Of a stretch of DNA of 64,000 nucleotides, positions 30,001-42,834 are shown piece by piece; position 1 is the stretch's first letter, and each line of letters opens with the position of its first letter. The translations under genes were made by a program, and so were the position numbers. Below the pieces are notes generated by a model. The model had not been told where the DNA came from. It searched no databases and worked only from the letters and a program-made list of their open reading frames with translations. Source of the DNA: Luscinia megarhynchos (lineage: Eukaryota; Chordata; Aves; Passeriformes; Turdidae); contig CM067585.1 of assembly GCA_034336665.1 (NCBI GenBank), positions 3,467,731-3,531,730 of the forward strand. The letters run 5' to 3'.

Positions 30001-32260
30001 ACTGCTTACATTTCCCATGATATGGGAAATAGGAGTGTCCCTGAAGGGAGCTCCTCCTGGGTAGTGCCAACACAGTGAAAATAATCAGCTCATGCAGCAA
30101 ACCTGCAGCTAGAGAGGTGCCTGGGTGAGTTGCCTATCATCCCCAGCAGAACATGCTAGGCTGAGCTGCTCCTCATCCTCAGCAGAACATGCCTCAGCCT
30201 GGTGTAGTGGAACTGAAACAGGAGCCTCCCACCTTCCACCTCTGATTCCATCAGCAACTGCTCTGCAGTGGAGCTGGGTGGGTGTTTCTGTCTCTGCCAT
30301 GAGGAGATGGGCAGTGGGCTGTGACAGCTCAGGAACAACCTCCAGCTCAGAACTCTGTGGTCAGAGGTAACAGCATCAGCCCAGCCCAACCTGCCCATGC
30401 TCCCTTCTTTGCCCAGGACACGGCTCTCTGGGCTGTGGTTAAACCCTGAGCAGGCGTTTGACAGCCATATGGCAGCAGTTGGAGGATGCTTCCCACTAAT
30501 GAGATCTCGGAGGGTTTCTGCCTTCACCCTTCTCTGCTCTCCTCCATATTTGCAGTAGCATCAGGACTGGCACTGCCACAGCATCTCCTGCTACCAGGCA
30601 GCTCCCAGCTGCTCGTGGGGGGAATGTGCTGTGGAACTTGCTCTGGAAACCGAAATTCAGCACTAAAGGGTCTGCCTCCTTCTTTGAAGTTAAGAGCAGG
30701 TTAAAAACCTCGCAGTTTGGGTAGAAGCACATGAGAGCAAACTCTTAAGGTGTGCTGTCACTCTCTGCACTGGGCCAAGTGGATCCCAGGATCACATGGA
30801 TCCCTTCTTTCTGGTGGTACCAAGTCCCAGAAGCTCCCTATGGCACAAGAGGGACCTTCTGTGTCCTTCTCTATCAGGTTCTGTCTGCACAGGACAGGGC
30901 TTGACTTGGATTTCAGCTGTGCTTTTTGCACTCCATTTTATTCCTCTGTGTGGAGGTTTTTTTGAAGACTCACAGCCTTCTTTGATCTCAGAATATTGAT
31001 GTAAATATTGCATGATCCTGCCTCAGCCTCCAGGAAACCCAGATGTTCAATTGATCAGATCTTAACATCATGTTCAGGAACCCTGTAAAGCACATGAAAT
31101 AATAAACTTGTTCCAGCATGACGTTTCTCTGTTCAGGATCAGATTCAGGGTTTATTCATTACTCCTGACAGCCATTGCAGGAGGCAGAGCAGGTAAATAA
31201 AGAAGTTGTGGACTGGATCTGCATGAGCTGAATGCAGGTCACACACAATTAATATTCAAATCAGCCTGAAACAGAGGTGTAAAACCCCCAGCCGGCGGCT
31301 CACTGGGTGCAGAGCTGAGTAAGGCTGAGCCCAAGTTTTCCTAGAGTTCCTCATGCTGTTGTTTAGATAAGTTTAAATGAGCTGTGATTAAGCTAATTTC
31401 AAGCTAATTAACTCAGAAAGATATTCTCCACTTTTAAAAATTCTAAGTGGTTGTTCATTAGGAGTGAGTGAACGGGTGGAAGCCGCGTCACTGCAGCACA
31501 AGGAGCTAAATGCAGCACAAGCAGAGTCACAACTGAAATATGAATATTTGTCATCTAATTAAATGGTGTAATTAACAGACTGTTACAGTGCTGATGGTGT
31601 GGGGGTTTGTGCAGGCAGATGTGGGGCAGGAGGCACTCCTGTCCTGTCCTGCTGCCTCCCTGGCACAGAGTCAGTGCTCTAGACACATCTGGGCTTGGCC
31701 CTGCTGCTGGACGAACAAGCTCTGGGGGTGAGATGCCCTTGGAGCCCCTGGTCCTCTCCCCAGAACACGGTCCAGGAGCTGCTGGCTCGTGCCCAGGACT
31801 CCAGGTCATGCACTCCCCACACCAGTCTGCACCAAAACCACGATGGAAAACCCACCCCATCCCTGCTCCTGGGACACCACGGTGCAGCTGCAGCCCAGCA
31901 CTGCCAGGGTGATGAAAAATGAATGAAAACAAGCCTGGGAGGAGAAGTGGTGGGTTGGTTCAGGGACACAGCTCAGTGTGGCTGTGAGCATGAGCCTGGC
32001 TGTGCTGTTGCTGGATCTAATGGCTTTTGCAGTTCAGTTTCTGGCTCACTGGAGCATCACCTGAGTGAAGGCACAGAGGAAGGGCTGGGCCGTCCCCACG
32101 CTGCCTCAGCCTTTGGTTCAGGCTGAGTGAGCACTCAGAGTGAGCAGTGATGAGGCTGCCTGGGGGTCTGCAGCAGCTGCCAGGCAGGCTGCCTGGAAAA
32201 ACCTTCCAGGGACTGTGGGCTGCAGGGACCAGGGTCCCTCCCCAGCCCCCTGCACCCTCA

Positions 32261-32625
32261 TGGTGCCCTCTGCTGAAGGCTCGTGGGGAATCTAATCTGG
32301 CTTTTTCCCAGGTTGTTGACTTGTCTTAGCTCCAGCCTGAATCTTTCCCAGGCTGGGGGATTTTTCTCAGAGACAAAACAAGGGAAGGTAGAAACAAAAC
32401 ACAGACAGACACCGGGTGTTGACCACCAAGCTGTGTGAGTATCTCGTGATATTTTGCAGGGAGCATATTTTCAAAGAGGTGTTGCCTTCTTTGACCAATG
32501 AGTCTTTTCTACTTTTTTTCTACCTCATATAAATGCCATGGCTCTTCAATAAATTGCTCCTTCTTGCTGCTTGGAAGGAATAGTGTTGTTGTATTCTTTT
32601 GCTTCTTCTTAACCTCACAGAGACA
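32261..32625 (+). mobile_element. Solo LTR of an endogenous retrovirus, copy A
   Basis: About 365 bp, closely similar over its whole length to the LTR at 47995-48368. Shared blocks include GCTGAAGGCTCGTGGGGAA, AGACAAAACAAGGGAAGGTA, CAAAGAGGTGTTGCCTTCTT, the TATA region ATATAAATGCCATGG and the polyadenylation region CAATAAATTGCTCCTTCTTG. It starts TGGTG and ends GAGACA. No exact target-site duplication is visible, and no internal retroviral genes adjoin it. Confidence 0.85.
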
Positions 32626-34989
32626 CTCTGCCACTGCCAAAACCCAGCCAGCCCAGCTCCTTGTGCCACAAGCTGGCAGGAAGTTTTCATGAGCAGCAGA
32701 AGATGCTCAAGTAGGTGGTGAGCCCTGCTTTAAAACCCCACAGAGCCATAACACAGAGCATCACAAGTGCTGCACAGACATAAGCAGTGTATCATCATAG
32801 CTCATGAGTTTTCCTTTCCTGCCCAGGTCATTCTGCATTGAATGGAAACCAGAGAGCTCTTTATCCTTACGTCCTTCTCTCCACAGCTCTTGTTCCGTCA
32901 AGTGAAAAGCCTGAAAATCCTCGAGCAGGTCAGGAAATACAGTTACAATGGAGTGAGAGGCATTAGATTGAAGGATTGATCCCAGCAGCAAAGCCATTTC
33001 CCTCTATTGTGCACATATAAATGAATCTGGATTGTGTGTCGAGCAATGAGCTGCCTCCACAGATGGCTCTGGGCACAGGGAGGGGACAGGTGCACTCTGT
33101 GGCATGTTCCCAGGCCTCTGGAGCCAGACCTGTCCCCTGCATGCTCCTCTCTCACCCCTTGAGAAGGGCCAGGGAGACCATGCTGCTCCTGGCAGGACCA
33201 GGGTGGCTCAGCTTTGGCTTTCCCACTGCCCAGGTCCTTCCAGCACCCCGCAGTGATTTATTGACATTTCACATTCATCAGTTTCAAAAATTATTTCTGA
33301 AATTGTCACTGCTCTTGGAGCAGTAATTTATCCCAAATTTTCCTCCAGGAGGAGGGGTGCAGAGCTACCATCCCCAGCAGCAGCTCCCTCATCTCCTGTC
33401 TTCAGACTTTTCTTTTTTTGATAGGTACAAATATCATTAACACCCCTCCAGAGCCTGCTGCTCCTTTTCTGTTCCTGCCAGGGAGATGGGAGCTCATCCA
33501 GCTGGGACTCTTAGAGCAAAATTCCTCCTCCCTCACCTCTGGCTCACACTGCTGCAGGGGCACAGCTCCCATGGCCAGGCCGTTAGCTCAGATTAAACTC
33601 AGATTAAATTATTAAACTCAGATTAAACAACTCAGATTAAACAGAGCAGCATAGCAAAGGTGTCTCCGAAGGGGATGATAAATCAATGCTAAAATCTATT
33701 CTGCACTAATAATGCAATAATCTTTTCTAGCAAGAGAAAACCCTGTTTGGAGCTCACAGCAGCATGAACTGCTCCTCTCCAGCCTTGCTCTCAGGTCTGC
33801 TCTGCCTCACTCGCCTGGAGCTGCTGGATTTGTGCAGCTCAGCTCAGGGCAGTGGCTGTGCCATGAGCTCTGCTAACAGGGCTGTGGAGTTTGATGATAA
33901 TTTGAGGTAATGAATTAAACTTAAAAGTCATAATTTCCAGTTCTGCAATCTCTCATCTGTGGCTTCGAAGATTTACAGAAGGTTTAGTGCAAACTAATTC
34001 CTTGTGAGAGCTTGTTCTTGTGATTAGTAACGACGAAGGGAAATGCCACCTGATTATTTCATAACTCTCAGAAATGCAAAGAGGGTTTTTTTTCCCATTT
34101 GTATCCCTGCCTGCTTTAAAGGGAAGCTGCAGGAAAATTGTGGGGGAAGAGCAGGAAGACAATCCCAGTTTTGGCATTAAGCTCCAGCATCCCTTGCCTG
34201 AGCAGAGAGTTCTGCCCTGTATCACTGCCTTGGGCTGAGCTGATGGCTCTGCTGGCACCATCCAGAATCCCTGGTGCCACTGGGGGTAAATGTCCCTGCT
34301 GAGCCCTGCAAGCCCAGGGCCTTAGTTCAAAGGCAATCAACGCAAAAGCTTACAATGAAGCAAATGCCTGGTTGGGCAGAGATGAAGTTTGTTTATTACT
34401 GGCATTTCATGAGAGGATCTTTGGCATCCTGTGAAGTGCAAAGGTCTGGCTCTACAGACCCAGGAGAAGCTGCTCTTCATCTGAACATAATTCATAATAA
34501 TCATGGCAACATATGGCAAGTGACATTTCAAAGCATCTAAATCTCACCAAAGCACAGGTAGGCTTCCTAATATAAATTATTCAGCCTGGTGCCATAGAAA
34601 ATGTGAGGAGGACAGAAAACCCAGCACTGACAATGCTGGGAGTTAGAAGAGAGTCCCTGGAAAATTATTCAGTTGATGATATCAAAGTTCACAAATTTAA
34701 GTGTCTGAGAGTGCACTTCCCTGACAGCTGAACATTTCCTCCAAGTCTCATCATCTTGTAACAAATTAAAGGCAAACAGGAATTCATCAAAGGGAACAGT
34801 CTCAACTGTTATAGCAAATTGACTTTAGATTATTGCTGGAGATGGAGTGAGGACAGGGCAGCAGCTCCCTGAGCAGGATGTGAGCAAGGGGACATTCACC
34901 TGGCAGGAGGGATGGCTGCAGACATTGATGGCCAAATCAGAGCCACTGCTGTGACACTTCTGTGTGGCTTAACATCTTCCCTCATACCC
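32626..34989. other. Gene desert segment
   Basis: No gene is seen. It contains a small cluster of CAGATTAAAC-type repeats at about 33588-33640 and AT-rich sequence near 33.88-34.1 kb and 34.5-34.8 kb. Confidence 0.4.
33588..33640. repeat. Short repeat of ACTCAGATTAAA
   Basis: CTCAGATTAAA occurs four times within about 53 bp with variable spacers. It is a small, probably slippage-derived cluster. Confidence 0.75.
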
Positions 34990-35410
34990 CTAAGAGAGCT
35001 GTGACCCTTTCCTGGTCCTTGAGAGAGCTGTGACCCTTTCCTGGTCTCTCAGAGAACTGTCATCCTTCCCTGGTCCCTGAGAGAACTGTGATCCTTCCCT
35101 GGTCCCTGGGAGAGCTGTCACCCTTCCCTGGTCCCTGGGAGAGCTGTGACCCTTCCCTTGTCCTTGAGAGAGCTGTGATCCTTCCCTGGTCCCTGGGAGA
35201 GCTGTCACCCTTCCCTTGTCCTTGAGAGAGCTGTGATCCTTCCCTGGTCCCTGGGAGAGCTGTCACCCTTCCCTGGTCCCTGGGAGAGCTGTCACCCTTC
35301 CCTTGTCCTTGAGAGAGCTGTGACCCTTCCCTGGTCCTTGAGAGAGCTGTGATCCTTCCCTGGTCCCTGGGAGAGCTGTCACCCTTCCCTGGTCCCTGGG
35401 AGAGCTGTGC
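34990..35410. repeat. 29 bp minisatellite, 14-15 copies
   Basis: AGAGCTG recurs with a period of 29 bp, from 34995 to 35401, which is exactly 14 periods. The unit approximates AGAGCTGTCACCCTTCCCTG plus GTCCCTGGG, with GTCCTTGAG variants alternating. Minus-strand frames stay open as SSPRDQGRVTALPGTREGSQ-type peptides; these are repeat artefacts. Confidence 0.95.
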
Positions 35411-35561
35411 CTTGTCCCAGGACACGTGCCTGGGGCACAGACCTGTGCCAGCACACTCATCCTCACTGAGGTCTCCCCAGAATGCAGCACCTGTGTGGGC
35501 AGGACACCACCAGCATCTCCAGTGCTTCTGTGAGCTCCTGTCTGCTGCTCCCTGCCAGCTG

Positions 35562-35594
35562 TCTGTCTGTCTGTTTGTCTGCCTGCCTGCCTGT
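35562..35594. repeat. (TGTC)n/(TGCC)n microsatellite
   Basis: CTGTCTGTCTGTCTGTTTG is followed by TCTGCCTGCCTGCCTG, a short compound tetranucleotide tract. Confidence 0.9.
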
Positions 35595-36599
35595 GCAGTT
35601 CTCCTCATCTCCACTCCAGCCTCTGTTTTTTAACATGGCTCAGCAAATAAACAGTGAGTTGTGGCTTTTCACCATTATAAACCAGCCAAGATAAGAGTGG
35701 GTGAAAAATGACAGATGAGCGGAAACAAATCCTCCAGAATCATGAAAAGATACTGGGAAGGGGTGGGGGAAGGCTTTTTGCTGTGATTGTGCAGAAAATC
35801 AATAAAGCCCCACTACAAGGCAGTGCTGCAGATAACAAGCAGATTATATCAGTTTCCATGGAACATATTGTTCAGCAGGCAGAACGCTCTCCAAGGCTGT
35901 AATGGTGCATCATAAAGTTTAACTTAGTGTTGGTGAGGAGATTTAAATAAAACCTAAATGCTGACATTTTGATGGTTATTATTTATTCAGTAGCCTGGGA
36001 TGTCAAACCTTGTTGTCTTCAGTTTTCCAAGCAAGAGGAGCTCCAGACAGAGCAGGAGTGATGGATAGCTATTACATCCCACACCTCAGCAGAATCCCAG
36101 GTGGATATTCTCCCAGAAACAGGCTTGAGGGCAGCCACAGAGACACTCTGCCTTTGACAGAGAAAATTCCAGGAGCAGAAATATCTGAGTGTGCCCTCAG
36201 ACATGCAGCTTGCCTGGCCCTGTGCTCCCCTGGAACATCCCTGGGGCAGGCAGGGATCCAGCAGTGGGTGCTCCATGCCTGCACTGGCCACCAGCCCAGG
36301 CTTCCTAAACATCCATCCTGTAGCCACTTTGGGAGGCCACGGGCACTGCAGGACAGGCTGATGGCTGCAGGTCTCCCTGCAAAATAAGTGATCAATGCCA
36401 AGCCAATGAGAGAGAAGACAAATAAGATGATCCTGAGCAGGCAACCTGCACCCACAGCCTGGTCATTGGCTAAATAGGAGAAATATTGGGGTTTAAAGTC
36501 AGAAATACTGGGGTTTAAAGTCAAGAGCAAGTTTAGCTCTGCCCATGGAAATGCTGTTTGCTCTCCATGGGATGTTCCTGCCAAGTGCAGCCGGTTGCA

Positions 36600-36840
36600 G
36601 AGCGCTCACTCTTCTGCTAATTGCAAAGCTAATTGTTCTTACTGCAGAACCCATTATAGTGTATCGTTATACTGCAGTTAACGAGATGTTTGGATTAAAT
36701 GGCTCACTAAAAGTCAATAAAAAGAAATTTGCTTGACTATTCCTTTAATTTTTCAGATGCAGTGTTAATTCACTGTTAATTCTCCCCAAAGGCCTGGATT
36801 CATTAAACTTCTTAACACAGGACTAATAAATGCATATACA
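36600..36840. promoter_or_regulatory. Candidate conserved noncoding element
   Basis: An AT-rich, non-repetitive stretch with two GCTAATTG/AGCTAATTGTTC homeodomain-type words, CAGTTAACGAGATG and AAAGTCAATAAA. It is typical of enhancers in deserts around neural genes. The judgement rests on composition only. Confidence 0.25.
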
Positions 36841-36870
36841 TTGTGCAAAGGCGTTAAGAGCTGTGTGCAT

Positions 36871-37178
36871 GGGGATCAGAACCCCAGAACAGGGATCAGA
36901 ACCCCAGAGCAGGAATCAGAACCCCAGAGCAGTGAGCATGGGGATCAGAACACCAGAACAGGGTTGAGAAGCCCATGACAAGGAACACAGGGGATCAGAA
37001 CCCCAGAGCAGGGAGCACAGGGGATCAGAACCCCAGAACAGGGATCAGAACCCCATAATAAGGATCAAAACCCCATAATAAGGATCAGAACCCCAGAACA
37101 GGGAGCACAGAGGATCAGAACCCCAGAACAGTCTGCATGGGGATCAGAACCCCAGAGCAGGGAGCACAGGGGATCAGG
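36871..37178. repeat. Minisatellite with 21 bp core and optional 10 bp insert
   Basis: The core is GGGATCAGAACCCCAGAACA with variants CCATAATAA and CCAGAGCA. It repeats about 12-13 times. Some units carry an extra GGGAGCACAG, which lengthens them to about 31 bp. Confidence 0.9.
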
Positions 37179-40100
37179 AGGATGCTGCACAGTGCAGATG
37201 TCAGGACATATAGCCACCCCCCAGAACGACCCCAATGACAGCATTAGGCAACTCCTGTCCCCTGGCAGGGCAGGGCAGTGTCACACTGCCCTACAGCTGG
37301 GGTAAAGGATGTCCTGTGTGCAAACATCCCTGAATAGTGGAGGAAAGATTGCAGAGGGAGAGAGTGCACCAGCCTTGCCAGGACTCACTGCGAAGGGCAC
37401 CTGGGGACAACCAGGATTTTACAGTGCAGTGAGGACATTCTGCAGTGGGCATCTCCATCCCTGGGCTGATCTGGCTCTCAGCAGGTGCCAACACAGCTTG
37501 GAGCCACAGGACAGGTTAGTGACTGCTCACCTGGCCTTGTTCAGTGGTGGGCACTGCCTCACTGAAATCACCATTTATCTGGGTTTATATGCATTTTCCT
37601 GCAATTCCTGCCAGCAGCTTGTCAGCCTTTCAGGACACAACAAAGAGCATCAGGAGCAATATGAATATATGTCTTCCAAAATTAGATGGAAGAGCTCACA
37701 GCACTTTTAGAAAGGATCCCAAGCACCTGAATTCTGAGCAGAAAAAATCTTGTTTCAGCTGTAATGAACTATTAAGAAGGAATGAATGCCTTTTATACTG
37801 GCTTGTCTTGCAAAAAGCCATCCTCCTTCATTTGTCTCGTTGTTGTGTGTGCTCCATGGGATGCTGCCCTCAGGTTTCCACCTGCTACTGGAACAGAGCT
37901 GGAGCCATTCAGAGAACAGCCAGACATTGTCCAGCCTCAAGGAGGTTCAGGCCAGGTGGATAGGGGTGGGTGAGAGTTTTCTGCACAAGAGGCATTTTGA
38001 AGGGCAAACACAAAACAATCTGGTGAATACCGAGGAAATTTTCCATTCAGTGAATGTGTAAAGGAAATCCTTTAGTCTCACTTCCAGCTTTGCCTGGCAC
38101 TGGTTCCTGACAGGCTGCCAAGCACGGTATGACAGAGAATTGTGCCTTTAACTATTAACAGAGGAGGGAGAAGCTGAAAAGCAGAATAAAGAGGCAGCCA
38201 CACTCCTATTGCCTGACACTGGGCTGTTCCCACTGACTCAGTCTGCTGCCCCGAGCACAGACAGAGATGGGAAGACCTCTGGTGTCACTGATTCTATCTC
38301 CAGAAAGGTGTTATTGCTGTTTTTAGGTGACTTGCCCCACACACAGCCCAGTCACCAGGGCTGCACTGAGTGCCACAGGCTGAGTGTCCCCTGTGCTGGC
38401 ACTGTCACTGTCACTGTCACTGTCACTGTCACTGTCACAGTGGGGCTGCCCCAGCACTGAGGCTCTGATGATCCCCCCCAGCTCTCACCACTGCCCTGAC
38501 ACTCCTCGGGGTGTTTTGGGCTCCTTTGTTCTAGGACAGAGCTGCTGTCATTCTGCAAATGTGCTGCTAAGAAATAATGGCCCGGCAGCTCAGTGCCAGC
38601 CAGGGCCACGTGCAGAGCTGTGGGTTCTTCAAAGTGAGAAGGGGAATAAAGAAGATGACAGGAATAATGAAAGGCACAACACTAAATGGGATTTAATGGG
38701 AGTTCAGAGTCATTACCTAGATCACAGTTAGACAGGACACAGCATCTCCAGCAATCAGCAACACACACAGGGTGACCCCTCTCTGCAGAGCTGGGTGCCA
38801 GGAATTTCACTTCTCTGGCCAGGAATTCCCTTATGGAGAGCCCCAAACAATGCTGGCAGGTGAGGAAGCTCCAAAGCCCCCTGCCAGAGGGACTCTGCCA
38901 TGCCACTCACATTACCCACAGTCACATCATCCATCCTTATCACACTGCCAAGAAAAAGGTTCCTGTTCCCTGCAACTAATCCTCAGTCTCATTAAGAGCA
39001 GGGCTGGATTACTAAATTTTTAACCAGGGGAAGTTCCCATGTCCATTACTGTCTTCCTCCCATGTTTATTAAAGCAATAACTTTGTTTTTAAAAGGGACA
39101 TGGCTCCCCTGAGCTCTCCCAGACTTTGGTGTCCTAATTAAAAAATATAAATTAGAGATTGAGCAGGTCTCCTGCTTCAAAGGAACGTAAATTAGGTGGC
39201 TTGAAATCTTGGGGAAAGTCTGAGCACAAAACACTCCAAGGTGCCACTGTTGGTGATGATGCCTGAGATGAGAGGAGGAGGAAGATGGAGGTGGAGCAGC
39301 ACATGGAGGCCCTCATTCACACTTCTGGGCACTTTGGGGAAGTTCTGATTAAAATTTCATCACCTCTTCCTTCCTCAGAGCAGGGGCTGGCACTGCCCTG
39401 CCTCCAGAGCCCTGGAGGAGCAGCTGCTCCTGTATCACCAGCTCCACATCCTTCCATGCTCTGCTCCACATCCCTCCCTTGGAATTTTCCACTCCAAATC
39501 TGAGGGACAAGGAGGAATCTGGGGTGCAGAAGGGGCAGGGGCCGACAAGGTGACCTTCCTTTGTGCTGAGCTGGCTTTCCCACTCTGGCTTTTGCCTGGA
39601 TCAGTCTTACACCTTCTACAAGTCCAGAAAAAATGGAATTCAGAGTTTGGCCATAAATGGAGAATTCTGGAGGTTTGATACAAATATTTCCTTAGGTTCC
39701 CAGGTCCATTTTTATACATGCACTCACACAGATGTGCACATGAACCTCCCAGCTCCTGGTCCCTGGCAGTCCCCCCCAGGCCAGCAGCTCATCCATAAAC
39801 ATCACACACATCCACTTTCAGCTGTGAGATGTGGCCAGACTCTGCTCTATTTCAGTTTCCATGGCAATAAAGGTAGCTTCTGATAATGGCCATTTCCTAA
39901 GTGCTGTGAGGTTTGGTAATTTTAGCAGCATTATAGCACAGACTTCAAATGGCCACAGTCACTCAGGGTCGCTCTGGCTTGTGCTTTGAGTTGGGAGTGA
40001 TGTGAGCAGGTCCTGCAGTCCAGGGAAGGTTTTTCTGCTTATCCTGAGCTTATTCCTTGTACTCCTGTTCCCAAGGGATCCACAGGACTCTGTTCACACC

Positions 40101-40744
40101 CAGGCAGGTTTTGGGACCAGTGCTGTTTGTGGTGTTGGTGTGACTGCAGGAAGATGTCAGCTCACCTATCACCCGAACCCACCTCACAAACAGCAGCTGA
40201 AATAATTACTGGCACAAAAAAGAAACAATGCCCCATATTCCCCAAAGCTTGTGATGCAGATGGGTACAAGTAATACCCAGTTAATGTACCAGGGGATGAA
40301 TTCCAGCTCTGCCTGGATCATCCAAATGTCCACTGATTCTGTGCCCACTCTCCCCTCTGGAGCCACACCTTGTCTGTGAGCTGCTGTGCAGACACTGACC
40401 TGGTTTTTGGCTGTGCTGCCACAGGAGCCCTTTGACAGCCCTGGGATTCTCAGGGAGAAACACAGGACCAGCTGCTTTTTCTGCTCCTTCCCTGAGCTCC
40501 TCATCACCCTTCCCTGAGGCTTCACTGTGCAGACCCCAGTCCCCAAGGAAATGTTGCTGGCGAGAAGAAACATTCCATTTCCCCACATTTTCAGTGCCTT
40601 GTTGTAAGATTTAGAGGCAGTTCCGTTCTTGGAGAGGATGCACTGGCTGGTGCTCTCCCACTTTGGACAGACACAACAATTCCTCTCCAGGCTGGGAATC
40701 AAGGTCACCTCAATGCCTCAGGCCCTGAGAGATGGAAACAAAAG
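37179..40744. other. Gene desert segment
   Basis: No supported gene. It contains the hexamer repeat at 38.4 kb. Remaining open frames are short and lack motifs. Confidence 0.4.
38398..38439. repeat. (CACTGT)n hexanucleotide microsatellite
   Basis: GCACTGTCACTGTCACTGTC continues as a perfect ACTGTC array of about six copies. It encodes runs such as TVTVTV or SLSLSL in open frames, which are not genes. Confidence 0.93.
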
Positions 40745-40986
40745 TGAGTTGGGGGGAGCAAACTTGGGGTGAATGACTTCATTACCTGAAGCTGGAATTG
40801 GAAGATTAACCCCCAATATGCAAATTGACCCAACTTATAAAAATGTGAAAACTCGTGACCCATTGTCCATTTTGGGTGTAGTCCCTGGGGGGCTTTGTCT
40901 GCCTGAAATGTACCTGAAGGCACTTCAATAAATATAACTGCTTTTTATTCCTTTAATTTTGTCTGGCCTCTGTTTTTAGGTAGTCA
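40745..40986 (+). mobile_element. Probable solo LTR or LTR remnant
   Basis: A promoter-like layout on the plus strand has TATAAAA at 40836-40842 and AATAAA at 40927-40932, about 90 bp later, followed by a T-rich tail TTTTGTCTGGCCTCTGTTTT. This is the order of U3-R-U5 in an LTR and resembles bird ERV LTR ends that I remember. Ends and target duplication are not defined. Confidence 0.45.
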
Positions 40987-42462
40987 TGAAAAGGCATCAG
41001 CACAGCCTTGCTCTTCCCTGGGGACAGCTCAGGGACCTCACCCTGGTGGCACCTTCCTGACCCACGTGGCACTAATTTAATGTCCAGATCTGCTGAGCAT
41101 CACCCTGATTTGCAGAATCACATTCCTCCTGCTCTCAATAAACCAGCCTTTAATATGAAGTGTGAAACTTCTAATTTAGTGACATATCAAATAACTGTTA
41201 TGTTTAAACTGTTGCTTGTATTAGTCAAACAATCACAGATCAGAGGCGGAGGCTCCTGGTGTCTCTCATTACCACTGACTTGCAATTAATATTTATAAAG
41301 CAGGAGGGATTTTTCTTAAAAAGGGGATTTTTAGCTGTCCTTCAGATTCTGCAAAATTTATAGGCTTTCCTTCACCTTCACTCTAAGAGCACAAAGCTTT
41401 TCATCTGACATATTTATAATTTCAGTGTGTAGGGACAGATAGGAAGCCAAGCAGGGTGAGGGATGGCAGAGCTGGGATGGGGAGTCCTGTGGGGAGTGAC
41501 AGGCACTGGCAGCAATGGAAAGCTGGTGAATACTATGGGCTCAGTTTCACAAAGCACACTGGAAATGGCCCTGGATTTGAGGAGGGGAAAACTAACTTTT
41601 GGAGCTTTTTGTTTTAAAAAGACAACCAAAGATTTCCCCCTTTGGTGAAAATGTTCATAATTTCTCATTGTAAAATCATTCCAATTTATTCACAGTATTC
41701 CTGAATATCTCATAGTGAAACTGAAATTAAAATATCCCGATAGACTCTGGCAGAAACCTTTGCATAAACATGATAAGATTTTCCCACAGTAATAAGTCCC
41801 CAAGGTAAAATACATCAGAGAAGAAAATGTTTCAAAATAACTGTCCCAAATTAAAACTTCACTAGGGTTTATACTCCCCAACTTTTCTTTTTTTTCCAGC
41901 ATGATAAGCATAAAAATGACCCATGCCCAGTCCAGCACCAATTGGTCCCAAAAATGACAGAGCAGGAGCCACACACCACACTCTGGTATGAAACACTGAG
42001 CTGGAATCACCAATCTCCATCCTGCCATCCCTCACTTCATTATTCCCTTGCATTTTGAAATTAATATCAATAAAACATACATTAGAGTTGCAGAAATCAT
42101 GGAAATGTCAAACATCTCTCACTCGCTTTGGTGAGAACTTTGTTAAGTACCAAATGCAAATGTGCAGCTGGTGCCTCTGACATTTTGGTTCGTTTGCTGG
42201 CACAGGCTAATCAATTCAGTTTCTAATTTTAATTTTATCAGCAGCAAATCTGTTGGATTTTTCAGGCTCTGATGTAGGCCAATTCATTTCTAATCAAATT
42301 ACCTGGGTCCTGGTGAGCTTTGTCTGCGCTCTTGGCAGCACAAGGAGTAATAGTCCCAGGTCTGCACCCCCAACCTTCCTGTGGCAATTGGGGTGAGTCA
42401 GGTCCTGATTCCAGCCTGGCCCTGCTGCTGTTGATGAGGATGCAGAAATTAACCCTTTAATC
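40987..42462. other. Gene desert segment with AT-rich block
   Basis: No gene is seen. The region 42060-42310 is AT-rich and non-repetitive, with GCTAATCAATTC, TTTTAATTTTATC and TTCTAATCAAATTACC words, and may be a conserved noncoding element. Confidence 0.35.
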
Positions 42463-42834
42463 TCACAGAATCACAGAATCACTGGGATGGAAGAGACCTT
42501 CAAGATCAGAGTCCAACCCAGCCCTAACACCTCAACTAGACCATGGCACCGAGTGCCACATCCAGTCTTTTTGTAAACATATCCAGGGATGGTGACTCCA
42601 CCACCTCCCCAGGCAGACCATTCCAGTACTTTATCACTCTTAACATGAAAAACTTTTTCCTAATATCCAGCCTAATTTTCCCTTGGCACAGCTTGACACT
42701 GTGTCCTCTCATTCTATCAGTGCTGCCTGGAGAAAGAGACCAACCCCACCTGAGCACAGCCACCTTTCAGGGAGTTACAGAGAGTGATCAGGTCACCCGA
42801 GTCTCCTTTTCTCCAGGCTGAACACCCCCAGCTT
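42463..42834 (-). mobile_element. CR1 LINE, 5'-truncated 3' end
   Basis: The right-hand side is truncated. The left end carries TCACAGAATCACAGAATCAC, the reverse complement of the (ATTCTRTGAT)n tail that ends CR1 elements. The minus strand still reads part of the CR1 ORF2 C-terminus (RLDIRKKFF, KYWNGLPGEVVESPS, FTKRLDVAL). It is a dead fragment of about 370 bp. Confidence 0.95.

Larger units (their letters stand above)
23561..32260. other. Gene desert segment, about 8.7 kb
   Basis: I find no supported gene. The longest open frames (for example 27858-28523 plus) have no protein-like motif. AT-rich blocks with TAATTA and TTTAATG words occur near 25.62-25.93 kb and 31.2-31.6 kb. A short T run lies near 27691. 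Confidence 0.5.

Noticed and set aside
34990..37178. CRISPR-like regular repeats at 35.0 and 36.9 kb
   Set aside because: Head-to-tail repeats have no unique spacers, and the genome is a vertebrate. They are minisatellites.
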